A stretch of 58,463 nt of DNA from a virus, in IMG/VR virus record IMGVR_UViG_3300011400_000098, positions 1 through 58,463 of that record, one strand, 5' to 3'. The notes beneath the pieces were generated by a model that searched no databases, was not told the DNA's origin, and saw only the letters and a program-made list of their open reading frames with translations. The stretch's first letter is position 1. The number at the start of each line of letters is the position of its first letter. Both the position numbers and the translations under genes were made by a program. Shown piece by piece: positions 41,840 through 48,694 of the stretch.

Positions 41840-42085
41840 TCAGACGGCCTCGCCTGGAGCCTGTGCACCGCGCGTCCCGGCGGCCTCGATGACTGTGAAA
41901 TCGGGATGCCGCGGGACAGACACCCCCAATCGCGCGCACTCGAGCTGCAGGGCCTCGGCGGAAGTCAGAGACCAGGCGCGAACGCGGGAGATCGCGAACT
42001 GCCAGGAACACGGGCGCGTCATCTGCAGACCCGACTCCGAAACGACGGTCCAACGACCGGCGGCGACTTCAACCACGGTGTACAT
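41840..42085 (-). CDS. Hypothetical protein
   Basis: The 81-residue protein starts at ATG 42085 behind GAAAGG. It reads as a small beta protein (YTVVEVAAGRWTVV) followed by a helix. Not recognised. Confidence 0.6.
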   Translation of the reverse strand: MYTVVEVAAGRWTVVSESGLQMTRPCSWQFAISRVRAWSLTSAEALQLECARLGVSVPRHPDFTVIEAAGTRGAQAPGEAV

Positions 42086-42183
42086 TGCAGTAAAACCTTT
42101 CGGGCTCCGTTAGACGCTGGCACCGCGCACCACGAGCAGGTGGAGCCTTGCGCGGCATGGTGGGGCCCGCAGGCCCCGTAGTG

Positions 42184-42504
42184 TCAGACCTCCTCGTCGC
42201 CCGCGCCGGCGATCTGCGCCTCGACGTAGCTCAGGAAGCTCAGGTGCCCGTCGTGGTCTGTGCGCCACACGCCATACAACAGACCTACGAGCTGCGGGTC
42301 GATTCCTGCGAAGCACGCGCCCTTGAGCTGCTCGTCGACGGTGGACTTCACAGAGCGGAGCTTCTCCGCGCCGCACCAGGGGCAGAACCGCGGGCGCACT
42401 AGCTGCGTGGGCAGCTCGACGCGCAGAGTGATGAGTTGGCTGCAAGCGTCGCAGAGCCAAAGCATGTCGCCGGTCAGATGAGGATTCAGGTTCAGGTCAG
42501 GCAT
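42184..42504 (-). CDS. Zinc-ribbon protein (CDAC...CPWC)
   Basis: CDAC near residue 19 and CPWCGAEKL near residue 41 are a clear zinc ribbon, followed by a helical region and acidic end. AAGGG precedes the ATG. Possibly binds nucleic acid. Confidence 0.7.
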   Translation of the reverse strand: MPDLNLNPHLTGDMLWLCDACSQLITLRVELPTQLVRPRFCPWCGAEKLRSVKSTVDEQLKGACFAGIDPQLVGLLYGVWRTDHDGHLSFLSYVEAQIAGAGDEEV

Positions 42505-42528
42505 GGATGCTATCCCTTCTCAGATGTA

Positions 42529-42540
42529 GGCGGGAGCTCC
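42529..42540 (-). repeat. GGAGCTCCCGCC element
   Basis: The copy lies 24 bases before ATG 42504 and overlaps a GC hairpin (GGCGGG / CCCGCC, with an alternative GGGGG-AAA-CCCCC). Confidence 0.55.
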
Positions 42541-42567
42541 CTCAGGGGGAAACCCCCGCCGGCGGTC

Positions 42568-42798
42568 TCAGTAGATCTCGTACGGGTGGTAGTAGACCAG
42601 GTAGGGCGGGTTCAGATCGTAGTCGGCGGGGAGGCGCACCCACAGCTCGTTGCGCCCGTAGTAGGGGTAGTCCAGATCGGCGCGGCGGATGGCGCAGCCG
42701 TCCTCGTCCAGGCGAATGTCAGTGATGGTGAACATGACATCCAGTTCCGGGTCGTGGCAGATGCAGCCCACCACGTAGTCGTCGCTCAGAGATTGCAT
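42568..42798 (-). CDS. Hypothetical acidic protein
   Basis: The 76-residue, Asp/Tyr-rich protein has AAGGA before the ATG. It has CIC near the N-terminus and ends in PPYLVYYHPYEIY. Not recognised. Confidence 0.62.
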   Translation of the reverse strand: MQSLSDDYVVGCICHDPELDVMFTITDIRLDEDGCAIRRADLDYPYYGRNELWVRLPADYDLNPPYLVYYHPYEIY

Positions 42799-42817
42799 GG
42801 CTCAGGTTCCTTTCAGG

Positions 42818-43006
42818 CTAGAAGTAGCGGCTACTCTCGGAGTACAGTTCGCGCTCGATCTTGGTATGCATCTCCGGGTTGTACATCTGCACGAGGCGGA
42901 GGGCGGTGCGCGCGTCCTTGGGTGTGCAGTACCAGTTAACGCGGGTCCACTCGGTATCGGCGGCGCGCTTCTTGAACACGACATAGGTGTAGCGCATGGC
43001 AGACAT
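42818..43006 (-). CDS. Hypothetical small protein
   Basis: The 62-residue protein starts with RYTYVVFKKRAADTEW and then a helical region. Its ATG directly follows the GGAGCTCCCGCC element, which supplies the ribosome site. Confidence 0.65.
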   Translation of the reverse strand: MSAMRYTYVVFKKRAADTEWTRVNWYCTPKDARTALRLVQMYNPEMHTKIERELYSESSRYF

Positions 43007-43018
43007 GGCGGGAGCTCC
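43007..43018 (-). repeat. GGAGCTCCCGCC ribosome-site element
   Basis: Ends exactly at the ATG of the 42818-43006 gene; AAGGAG is spaced about eight bases from the start. Confidence 0.7.
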
Positions 43019-43093
43019 TTCAGGTCTCGTTGAATGCCGGCGACAGAGCCGGTGTGGCGCGCACCACGTACAGGTGAGACATCGCGCGCCATG

Positions 43094-43117
43094 TGTGGGG
43101 AGCTTCCGCCCCCCACA
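43094..43117. other. Intercistronic hairpin
   Basis: TGTGGGG pairs with CCCCACA around a 10-base interior just after the 43127 gene stop. A short T-run (ATTTT) lies on the plus side only. Confidence 0.45.
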
Positions 43118-43126
43118 GATTTTCGC

Positions 43127-43534
43127 TTAGGCGATAGCGGCGCGCTCCTCCTCCGTGAGCTTCGTCGCGTCCCCACCAGCGGCGTGGAGCTTCAGAAGAG
43201 CGCGGATCTTGGCGTTGCGCGAGGCGGTTTGCGCTTTCTTGGCTTGAGCGGCCTCCTCTTTGGTCGCGTACTTGGCGCGGGGCTTGGCAGACGCGACCTC
43301 GATCCCGAAGTGGGAGCAGACGATTTGCTTGAGTAGGCCACCACGCGACGCGCCGGACGTGGCGCACTCGGCATCAATCGCGGCGAGTAGCTCGGGCGTC
43401 ATGGTCACGGCGATGTAGCGCAGATCGGCGGACTTTTCGGTCTCAGACACGGCGGGAGCTCCCTCATTCTTTCCATCAACGGCGGTCATCTCGGCAATCA
43501 TGGCGGCTTCGGTGTTGGTCATCTCGGCGGTCAT
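43127..43534 (-). CDS. Ribbon-helix-helix protein with basic 'YAT' tail
   Basis: The core (YIAVTMTPELLAAIDAECA, SRGGLLKQIVCSHFG) reads as ribbon-helix-helix. The tail has KYATKEEAAQAKKAQTASRNAKIRALLKLH, shared with the 36414 and 34822 genes. Two starts have good ribosome sites: ATG 43534 (AAGGA) and GTG 43450, which directly follows the 12-bp element at 43451. Both a 135- and a 107-residue form are possible. It is the first gene of the leftward arm, a natural place for a regulator. Confidence 0.78.
   Translation of the reverse strand: MTAEMTNTEAAMIAEMTAVDGKNEGAPAVSETEKSADLRYIAVTMTPELLAAIDAECATSGASRGGLLKQIVCSHFGIEVASAKPRAKYATKEEAAQAKKAQTASRNAKIRALLKLHAAGGDATKLTEEERAAIA
43451..43462 (-). repeat. 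GGAGCTCCCGCC element preceding GTG 43450
   Basis: Identical to the copy at 43007, again immediately followed by a start codon, here internal to the longer reading frame. Confidence 0.65.
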
Positions 43535-43693
43535 CTTGGTTTTTCCTTGTAGGTTCGAGCTTTGTCAGATTTTGGTTCCCGCTCGCCCTACATCTATATA
43601 CTACTCCCAATCTGGGGCCGGCACAACGGGGCCAACCTCTCCTGTCGGGAGCACCGTAAAATAACGTAAGGCTGCAAACCAGCCTGCACACAC

Positions 43694-43722
43694 TTGACAA
43701 GCCAACAGACATCGCGTATACT
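43694..43722 (+). promoter_or_regulatory. Rightward late-arm promoter
   Basis: TTGACA (43694-43699), 17-bp spacer, TATACT (43717-43722). Transcription should start near 43729, about 80 bases before the first structural-arm gene. No extended -10. Confidence 0.9.
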
Positions 43723-43786
43723 AACCACAATAGGGCCTCTCCACCCAACCCGCCCACCACCCTGCAGCGCGCCCTGACACACCCCT

Positions 43787-43815
43787 ATTATATCATAACC
43801 CCACGCCTATGTCAA
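43787..43815 (-). promoter_or_regulatory. Leftward arm promoter, overlapping the rightward leader
   Basis: The minus strand reads TTGACA (43815-43810), 17-bp spacer, TGA-TATAAT (43792-43787), a perfect promoter with extended -10. Its -35 box includes bases of the 43809 start codon, and its transcript (from ~43780) runs back through the rightward promoter. Confidence 0.9.
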
Positions 43816-44318
43816 CTTCACCGCCGACATTTACAGACGAAAAAGTCATCTCACCCAACGACGCCATTGGCTTCTTAATCCAAGCCAAAGGCAACGCCAG
43901 CCTAGCAGCTGTCTACGCCTCCAAAGAACTAAACTCCCCCACGCCAATCAGCGAAGCCCAACTAATCGCAGCAATCACCAACTCAGACGACCCCCAAGCT
44001 GTAGCACGCAACCTCTCCAGCCTAACCGCCCAACTACGCATTCTACTCGTACTCAACACCGTCGAAGCCTTTCGTATCACCCACACAGCCTACCTACAAA
44101 TGATCCCCCACCTATCAGCAAAAGAAACAGCCAACACCTATACCAAACTCCTTGACGCACTAACCGTCCTGGCTACCCCTCCCCCACCTGCCCAAACCAA
44201 CTCCCCCTCACCCTCATCGCAACTCACCGCAGAAACCCTTCGCGCACTCATGCCTCCCGAAGTCCAAGCTGCCCTCGACCAACTCACCCCACCAACAAGC
44301 CCTACCCCCACACCATGA
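43809..44318 (+). CDS. Putative terminase small subunit-like protein
   Basis: This 169-residue helical protein is the first gene of the packaging/structural arm. It has an acidic-polar N-terminus, helices (SEAQLIAAITNSDDPQAVARNLSSL, QLRILLVLNTVEAF) and a Pro-rich tail. TerS identity is inferred from position; no HTH is certain. There is no ribosome site before ATG 43809. The strand is extremely C-rich. Confidence 0.55.
   Translation: MSTSPPTFTDEKVISPNDAIGFLIQAKGNASLAAVYASKELNSPTPISEAQLIAAITNSDDPQAVARNLSSLTAQLRILLVLNTVEAFRITHTAYLQMIPHLSAKETANTYTKLLDALTVLATPPPPAQTNSPSPSSQLTAETLRALMPPEVQAALDQLTPPTSPTPTP
43826..43847. promoter_or_regulatory. 22-bp dyad site g (divergent control region)
   Basis: The halves GACATTTAC and GAAAAAGTC flank AGAC. 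It lies 11 bp beyond the -35 box of the leftward promoter and inside the first codons of the 43809 gene, an operator-like position. Confidence 0.7.
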
Positions 44319-44746
44319 TAGCCCCCGCCCCCTACGTCGCTAACGCCCCCGCAGTCAGGGCAGCCACGATAGAAGACTACCCCGCCATAGTCACCCTAGT
44401 ACGCAGTACGCGCCTTTTTGGTTTCGTAAACAGAACTGTTATTAGACAATCTATCGAAAAAAGCGAACTCAACATCGTAGACCACAAGCAAATCATAGCA
44501 GGCTTCATACGCTACCACAGGCGCAAAGACAATAAACACACCATCTACGATCTGTACGTCGTCCCGCAATACCGGCGTCGAGGCTACGCTACTGCTCTGT
44601 TCGATTCAATACCTACCCCCAAGCAGTTACGTTGTCCTAACTACCTCCCCTACGCAGCGGCCCACGCCTTCTACACACGCCTAGCACCCACCCACCACAT
44701 AGCTGCCTACGACATGACGCTGTACGTATGGGACACCCCGACCTAA
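44315..44746 (+). CDS. GNAT acetyltransferase
   Basis: The 143-residue protein has the acetyl-CoA loop YVVPQYRRRGYATALF and an N-terminal VRAATIEDYPAIVTL, the standard GNAT arrangement. It overlaps its neighbours (ATGA upstream). The substrate is unknown. Confidence 0.8.
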   Translation: MIAPAPYVANAPAVRAATIEDYPAIVTLVRSTRLFGFVNRTVIRQSIEKSELNIVDHKQIIAGFIRYHRRKDNKHTIYDLYVVPQYRRRGYATALFDSIPTPKQLRCPNYLPYAAAHAFYTRLAPTHHIAAYDMTLYVWDTPT

Positions 44747-45438
44747 TATTCTGCTTCAACAACTCTCCCGCTCTCACCACTCTAGCACTCAACTACGGGT
44801 TCCTCTACGGCCACCGCACATCACAAGCTCCCCTGCCATCTCCGCCCTTCCCGCCTCCAGCGTTCCTCGACCTAGACCATCGTACGCCCGACAAACACTT
44901 CCCACGACACCTCGCTCTCGCAGCCCAACACCAACCCAAATACGCTATCGCAGGCGACGCCACTACCCCCGACGAGCTGAACAAAGCCCTGCAACGTGCT
45001 GAACAGCTCGCCCTGGTTGCACCCCACACCTACATCATCATCGTCCCAAAGACAGTAGACCTCATCAACAACACACCAACCGAATTCCCCTATATGACAG
45101 GCTATAGCCTCCCTACAGAATTCGGCGCTACCCTTGCGCCGCCTGCGGCCTATGGGGCGGCTGTGCAACCCCCACGAAAAATTCACATTCTAGGCGGCTC
45201 TCCGAAAGCCCAAATCCAGGCCGCATTGCTGATAGACCCTACTCTGGATAATATCGCAAGCGTGGATACCAACGCACACGTCAAGGCAGCCCAGGTAGGA
45301 ACGTATTGGGACGCGTTTAGTAACAAATGGAAACGAATGCAGCGCAATACAAGTCGCGTCCAACAAGACCACCTTATCCCAGCGTTCTGTAGGTCGAGTA
45401 GGTCTATCCAACAAGCCTGGAAGATATGGTCACCTTAA
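44728..45438 (+). CDS. DUF6610-like protein, possible TIM-barrel/DpdA-like fold
   Basis: In the 236-residue protein the segments FLDLDHRTPDKHF, TYIIIVPKTVDLI, GYSLPTEFGATL, KIHILGGSPKAQI and NIASVDTNAH occur in order. This matches a phage family I recall as DUF6610 and recalls transglycosylase-type TIM barrels (HLLGGSP motif) such as DpdA. If so it could touch DNA base modification, but this is inference. Confidence 0.55.
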   Translation: MGHPDLIFCFNNSPALTTLALNYGFLYGHRTSQAPLPSPPFPPPAFLDLDHRTPDKHFPRHLALAAQHQPKYAIAGDATTPDELNKALQRAEQLALVAPHTYIIIVPKTVDLINNTPTEFPYMTGYSLPTEFGATLAPPAAYGAAVQPPRKIHILGGSPKAQIQAALLIDPTLDNIASVDTNAHVKAAQVGTYWDAFSNKWKRMQRNTSRVQQDHLIPAFCRSSRSIQQAWKIWSP

Positions 45439-46994
45439 CCCCCGACAACGCAGCCCTTATTATTAATAAGTGGCTGCAAAGCTACGACCCTAATCGCGTC
45501 CCCTCATACGCAGAGAACAACCCTGTCGATTGGGGCGAGAAGAACTTTTACATCCCGTCTGACGCAGACAAGCCCACACTCATTAAGTTTCTGCCCCATC
45601 AAAAGACAATCATGCGATTGTTCTTCGACCCCACTATTGCACAAAAACTCGCTAACGCCCCCAGTTTCCAAACTCTAGTTTACTCAACTATTAAGAAGTC
45701 TGGCAAGACGGCTATTGCAGCTCTCATCGCCAGATGGATCACCGAGACGTGGGGTTCGCACAGCGAAGTCTTTAGTCTCGCCAACGACCTAGAGCAAGCC
45801 AGAGGTCGTATCTACCAAGCTGCCATCAACTCAGTAGAACTCGATCCTCGATACCATCGAGCTGACCGTGGTATCGCGCAATTGTGGCGTATCATCGAAC
45901 GCCAGGCCATGCACCTGCCATCGCACAGCATCCTAAAAGCGGTCTCGTCTGACTATAAGGGTGAAGCAGGGTCTAATCCTAGTGCTACGTTCTGGTCGGA
46001 GCTATGGGGCTACGAGACTGAAGCGAGCTTGAGGCTGTGGGAAGAACTCACGCCCGTCCCCACCCGCCCACGCTCGATTAGGTACGTAGAAACCTACGCA
46101 GGCTACGAAGGCGAATCCTCGATCCTGAACGACCTCGAAGATCGTATCAAGAAAGAAGGCGTGCGTCTTACCCTCGATCAGCTATACGCCCTCGGCTTCA
46201 CACAAGACGATTGGCCCTTCCCACCAGACGAGCCGTTGCCATTCTACGTCCACGCCCCCACGCGCACGTTCGCGTACTGGGATATGGGCGTTGAAGCGCG
46301 TAGAATGCCGTGGCAGACGCCACAATACTATCTCACGCAACAAGGCGAGCTACGCCCCTCCGCGTTTGATAGGCTGCACCTAAACATCAGAGTCTCCAAC
46401 GCTGATGAATTCGTACCCGACGAATGGTGGTCTAGGCTCGCAATCCCCTCCCTCGCCAACCCTCCAGGCCCCAACACGCCGCTCGTTGTTGGGGCTGATG
46501 CTAGCGTTACCGGCGACTGCACAGCGTTGGTCGCTGTTTCGCGCCACCCCGATCACCCCGATCAAGTGGCACAACGTCTATGCCGTGTCTGGCAACCTAC
46601 TCCTGGGCACCCCCTCGACTACTCACAAACTATCGAGCCTACACTACGCGAGTGGGCCGCCCAATACAACATTGTACAAATCGCGTACGATGAATTCCAG
46701 CTCCACGATTTGATGTCGCGGCTACGCAACGACGCGGTCGCATGGACGCGCAAGTTTGGTCAGACGCAAGATCGCCTCGTTGCAGACAAAGCTCTGTACG
46801 ACATGATCCGCGACCAGCGTATCCATCACACAGGCGACCCCACTCTGGCAGAGCACTTGCTTAACTGCGCAGCCAAAGTCCCACACGACGACAACACGCG
46901 CCTACGCCTAGTCAAGAAGTCGCGTCGATCTAAGATTGACGCTGCTGTAGCCCTATCAATGGCAGCCTCTGAGTGTTTGAGGTTGAACCTCTAA
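45426..46994 (+). CDS. terL: Terminase large subunit
   Basis: The 522-residue protein has the ATPase Walker A variant STIKKSGKTA near residue 86 and a Walker B-like strand ATFWSELWGYE. The RNase H-type nuclease shows VVGADASVTGD, IAYDEFQ and KIDAAVALSMA as its acidic residues. It powers DNA packaging and cuts the concatemer. Portal lies 4.2 kb downstream, an unusually long gap. Confidence 0.93.
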   Translation: MVTLTPDNAALIINKWLQSYDPNRVPSYAENNPVDWGEKNFYIPSDADKPTLIKFLPHQKTIMRLFFDPTIAQKLANAPSFQTLVYSTIKKSGKTAIAALIARWITETWGSHSEVFSLANDLEQARGRIYQAAINSVELDPRYHRADRGIAQLWRIIERQAMHLPSHSILKAVSSDYKGEAGSNPSATFWSELWGYETEASLRLWEELTPVPTRPRSIRYVETYAGYEGESSILNDLEDRIKKEGVRLTLDQLYALGFTQDDWPFPPDEPLPFYVHAPTRTFAYWDMGVEARRMPWQTPQYYLTQQGELRPSAFDRLHLNIRVSNADEFVPDEWWSRLAIPSLANPPGPNTPLVVGADASVTGDCTALVAVSRHPDHPDQVAQRLCRVWQPTPGHPLDYSQTIEPTLREWAAQYNIVQIAYDEFQLHDLMSRLRNDAVAWTRKFGQTQDRLVADKALYDMIRDQRIHHTGDPTLAEHLLNCAAKVPHDDNTRLRLVKKSRRSKIDAAVALSMAASECLRLNL

Positions 46995-47082
46995 TGACAG
47001 CAAGCGACGACCATAGCACACTAAACCCACGCGGACCCCGTTGCTCGGCCTGGACTAACGGGCCAAGCCCAAGAGGGCGGCT

Positions 47083-47343
47083 GTGCGGTTGAGCCAAGCA
47101 ACTCCCCCCATCGCTAGGGGCGAAGAATACAGGAATCGCTTGCAGAAGTTCCTCACGCAAGGAACTCTGTATATACAGTCAACGAATCATGTGATAATCC
47201 GACGTCTGGTTCTAGAAGGTAATCAAAACTCTTTCGCTTACGGGATTTGCTGTTTTAGATGTAGCACAATCTCATGGACGCCTGATGATGTCAACGGAAG
47301 ATATTGCCCCAGTTGCAGAATCTACCACGGCGGTATCCAGTAA
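47083..47343 (+). CDS. Zinc-ribbon protein, copy 1 of a tandem pair
   Basis: GTG start behind GAGGG. The C-terminal region YGICCFRCSTISWTPDDVN...CPSC is clearly related to the next gene (YGIGCFSCGKISWNINDVN...CTIC), as is the KFLxxG...VIIRR strand. The pair looks like a local duplication that has diverged. Confidence 0.65.
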   Translation: MRLSQATPPIARGEEYRNRLQKFLTQGTLYIQSTNHVIIRRLVLEGNQNSFAYGICCFRCSTISWTPDDVNGRYCPSCRIYHGGIQ

Positions 47344-47551
47344 GTTCCTAGAATGGGGCGATATTATATATCAAAACCAAGACTACGCCATTATAAGGCG
47401 CTATTATATCAGCAACCTCTCGCACCCCTTCGCGCATCACTCAATGTACACCCTAGGCACACACGAGTACGGGATTGGTTGCTTCTCCTGCGGAAAAATA
47501 TCGTGGAACATCAACGACGTGAACGCCAGAAGTTGCACGATCTGTGAGTGA
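47285..47551 (+). CDS. Zinc-ribbon protein, copy 2 of a tandem pair
   Basis: Paralogue of the preceding gene, overlapping it by 59 bases in another frame. ATG 47285 or 47288. Carries CFSC and CTIC with the shared DVNxR linker. Confidence 0.65.
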   Translation: MMSTEDIAPVAESTTAVSSKFLEWGDIIYQNQDYAIIRRYYISNLSHPFAHHSMYTLGTHEYGIGCFSCGKISWNINDVNARSCTICE

Positions 47552-47669
47552 CTGGAACTGGTTTTCGTTCGTGCTAGGAGGCGTTGTAGGTCTGTCTGCA
47601 ATGTGGCTAGCTACAGTGCTTTCTCAAGCGCAACACACAGAAGAAACCGACCGTCGTTTTAGACCATGA
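47544..47669 (+). CDS. Tiny membrane protein (41 residues), holin-like candidate
   Basis: GTG 47544 overlaps the preceding gene and the stop overlaps the next start (ATGA). One hydrophobic segment (FVLGGVVGLSAMWLATVL) is followed by a charged tail (EETDRRFRP). It lies directly before a peptidase gene, as small holin or pinholin genes often do. Confidence 0.5.
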   Translation: MSDWNWFSFVLGGVVGLSAMWLATVLSQAQHTEETDRRFRP

Positions 47670-48487
47670 CTAGGCTCGACGTTCCTTATATATCCCAACT
47701 CATCAACGGATCAGGCGGCAACAACTGTGGCCCGGCCTGTCTGGCAATGACGCTGGCTGATAGGGGTGTGATACCCCCCACCCAAAGCGCCATGCTGCAA
47801 GTAGCCGACATCGCCCGCGACGGATCACTCAACAACGTAGGTCTAACGGGTGGCTACGTCAACTTCCAGCAGCTTGCAATGGCGGCCGGTTGGTACGGAC
47901 AGTCGGTTACTTGGATTTACTCTTGGGAATCTGTTGACCGCTCTATTCAAAACGAAGAAGCCGTAATAATCTTACTGGATAACATACCTCTCCAGCCACG
48001 TCAGTATCCAGTCTCCCCCTCATGGAACGCACATCATTTTATCTTACTTACTTCAACCAACATAGATAATAATCGCTATTCCAGTGACCCTCTCTCTTAC
48101 TACATCCAGGCTCCGTACTTCTATACCGAAGCCTCCACCAGACAGGGCGTAGCGAACCTCGGTGCTGTGCAGGCGATGGCGCTACAGCCTTTAGATCGTC
48201 CGCCCCCACCTCAGCCAGACCCGGAGATTATCATGTTGATGGAAGATTGGCAAATCAGACTGTGGGTGCTGGCTGACTTATATAGTTGGGCGGGAATCCC
48301 ATACAACCCTGACGATCCTACATCACAAGGTTGGGTCAATGCGCTCAGGTCTGGACATTATCTCGGCAGACCTCGTACGACTGGTCGCTCGTACGGGGAG
48401 GGCGATCAAGCTGGAGTTTGGGCCGAATTCGATTACGGCGTACTGTGGGCGCGAGCCTCAGACGGCGCTACAAGTTGGACAGGATAA
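47666..48487 (+). CDS. C39/papain-like cysteine peptidase domain protein
   Basis: The 273-residue protein starts LDVPYISQL and has the catalytic Cys context NNCGPACLAM and a His segment (WNAHHFILLTS) about 100 residues on, the C39-like layout. The C-terminal part has an unassigned helical domain. It could be a lysis amidase/peptidase or a virion peptidoglycan enzyme. Small membrane protein genes lie on both sides. Confidence 0.75.
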   Translation: MTRLDVPYISQLINGSGGNNCGPACLAMTLADRGVIPPTQSAMLQVADIARDGSLNNVGLTGGYVNFQQLAMAAGWYGQSVTWIYSWESVDRSIQNEEAVIILLDNIPLQPRQYPVSPSWNAHHFILLTSTNIDNNRYSSDPLSYYIQAPYFYTEASTRQGVANLGAVQAMALQPLDRPPPPQPDPEIIMLMEDWQIRLWVLADLYSWAGIPYNPDDPTSQGWVNALRSGHYLGRPRTTGRSYGEGDQAGVWAEFDYGVLWARASDGATSWTG

Positions 48488-48494
48488 TAATCAA

Positions 48495-48692
48495 GTGACA
48501 CTAACTGCAGAGCGTATGCCTGATGCTCCCACGCCTGTGCGTCCTGGGCCAGACAAGCCCGAAGTCGTAGAGCCGCGCAAGGCTCCTGACGACACCAAGA
48601 AGCCCACAAAGACACCTGAAGTCGTAGAGCCGCCTAAAGAACCTGCCGTCGCCCCCGAACCTCAGTATGTGCCTAGGCGTCAGCCAAGGTAA
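48495..48692 (+). CDS. Pro/Lys/Glu-rich low-complexity protein
   Basis: GTG 48495 with AGGA upstream is the preferred start. The ~65-residue product contains two copies of a PEVVEPxK repeat. It is probably extended and unstructured. A start at 48339 would overlap the peptidase gene by 149 bases. Confidence 0.5.
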   Translation: MTLTAERMPDAPTPVRPGPDKPEVVEPRKAPDDTKKPTKTPEVVEPPKEPAVAPEPQYVPRRQPR

Positions 48693-48694
48693 AT

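Noticed and set aside
43561-43620. A closer promoter for the 43127-43534 gene (TTGTGC, 17 bp, TAGTAT)
   Set aside because: Both boxes match poorly, and a perfect promoter exists at 43787-43815.
46995-47082. Weak GGCC hairpin after the terminase gene as a terminator
   Set aside because: The stem is only four base pairs, with no T-tract.
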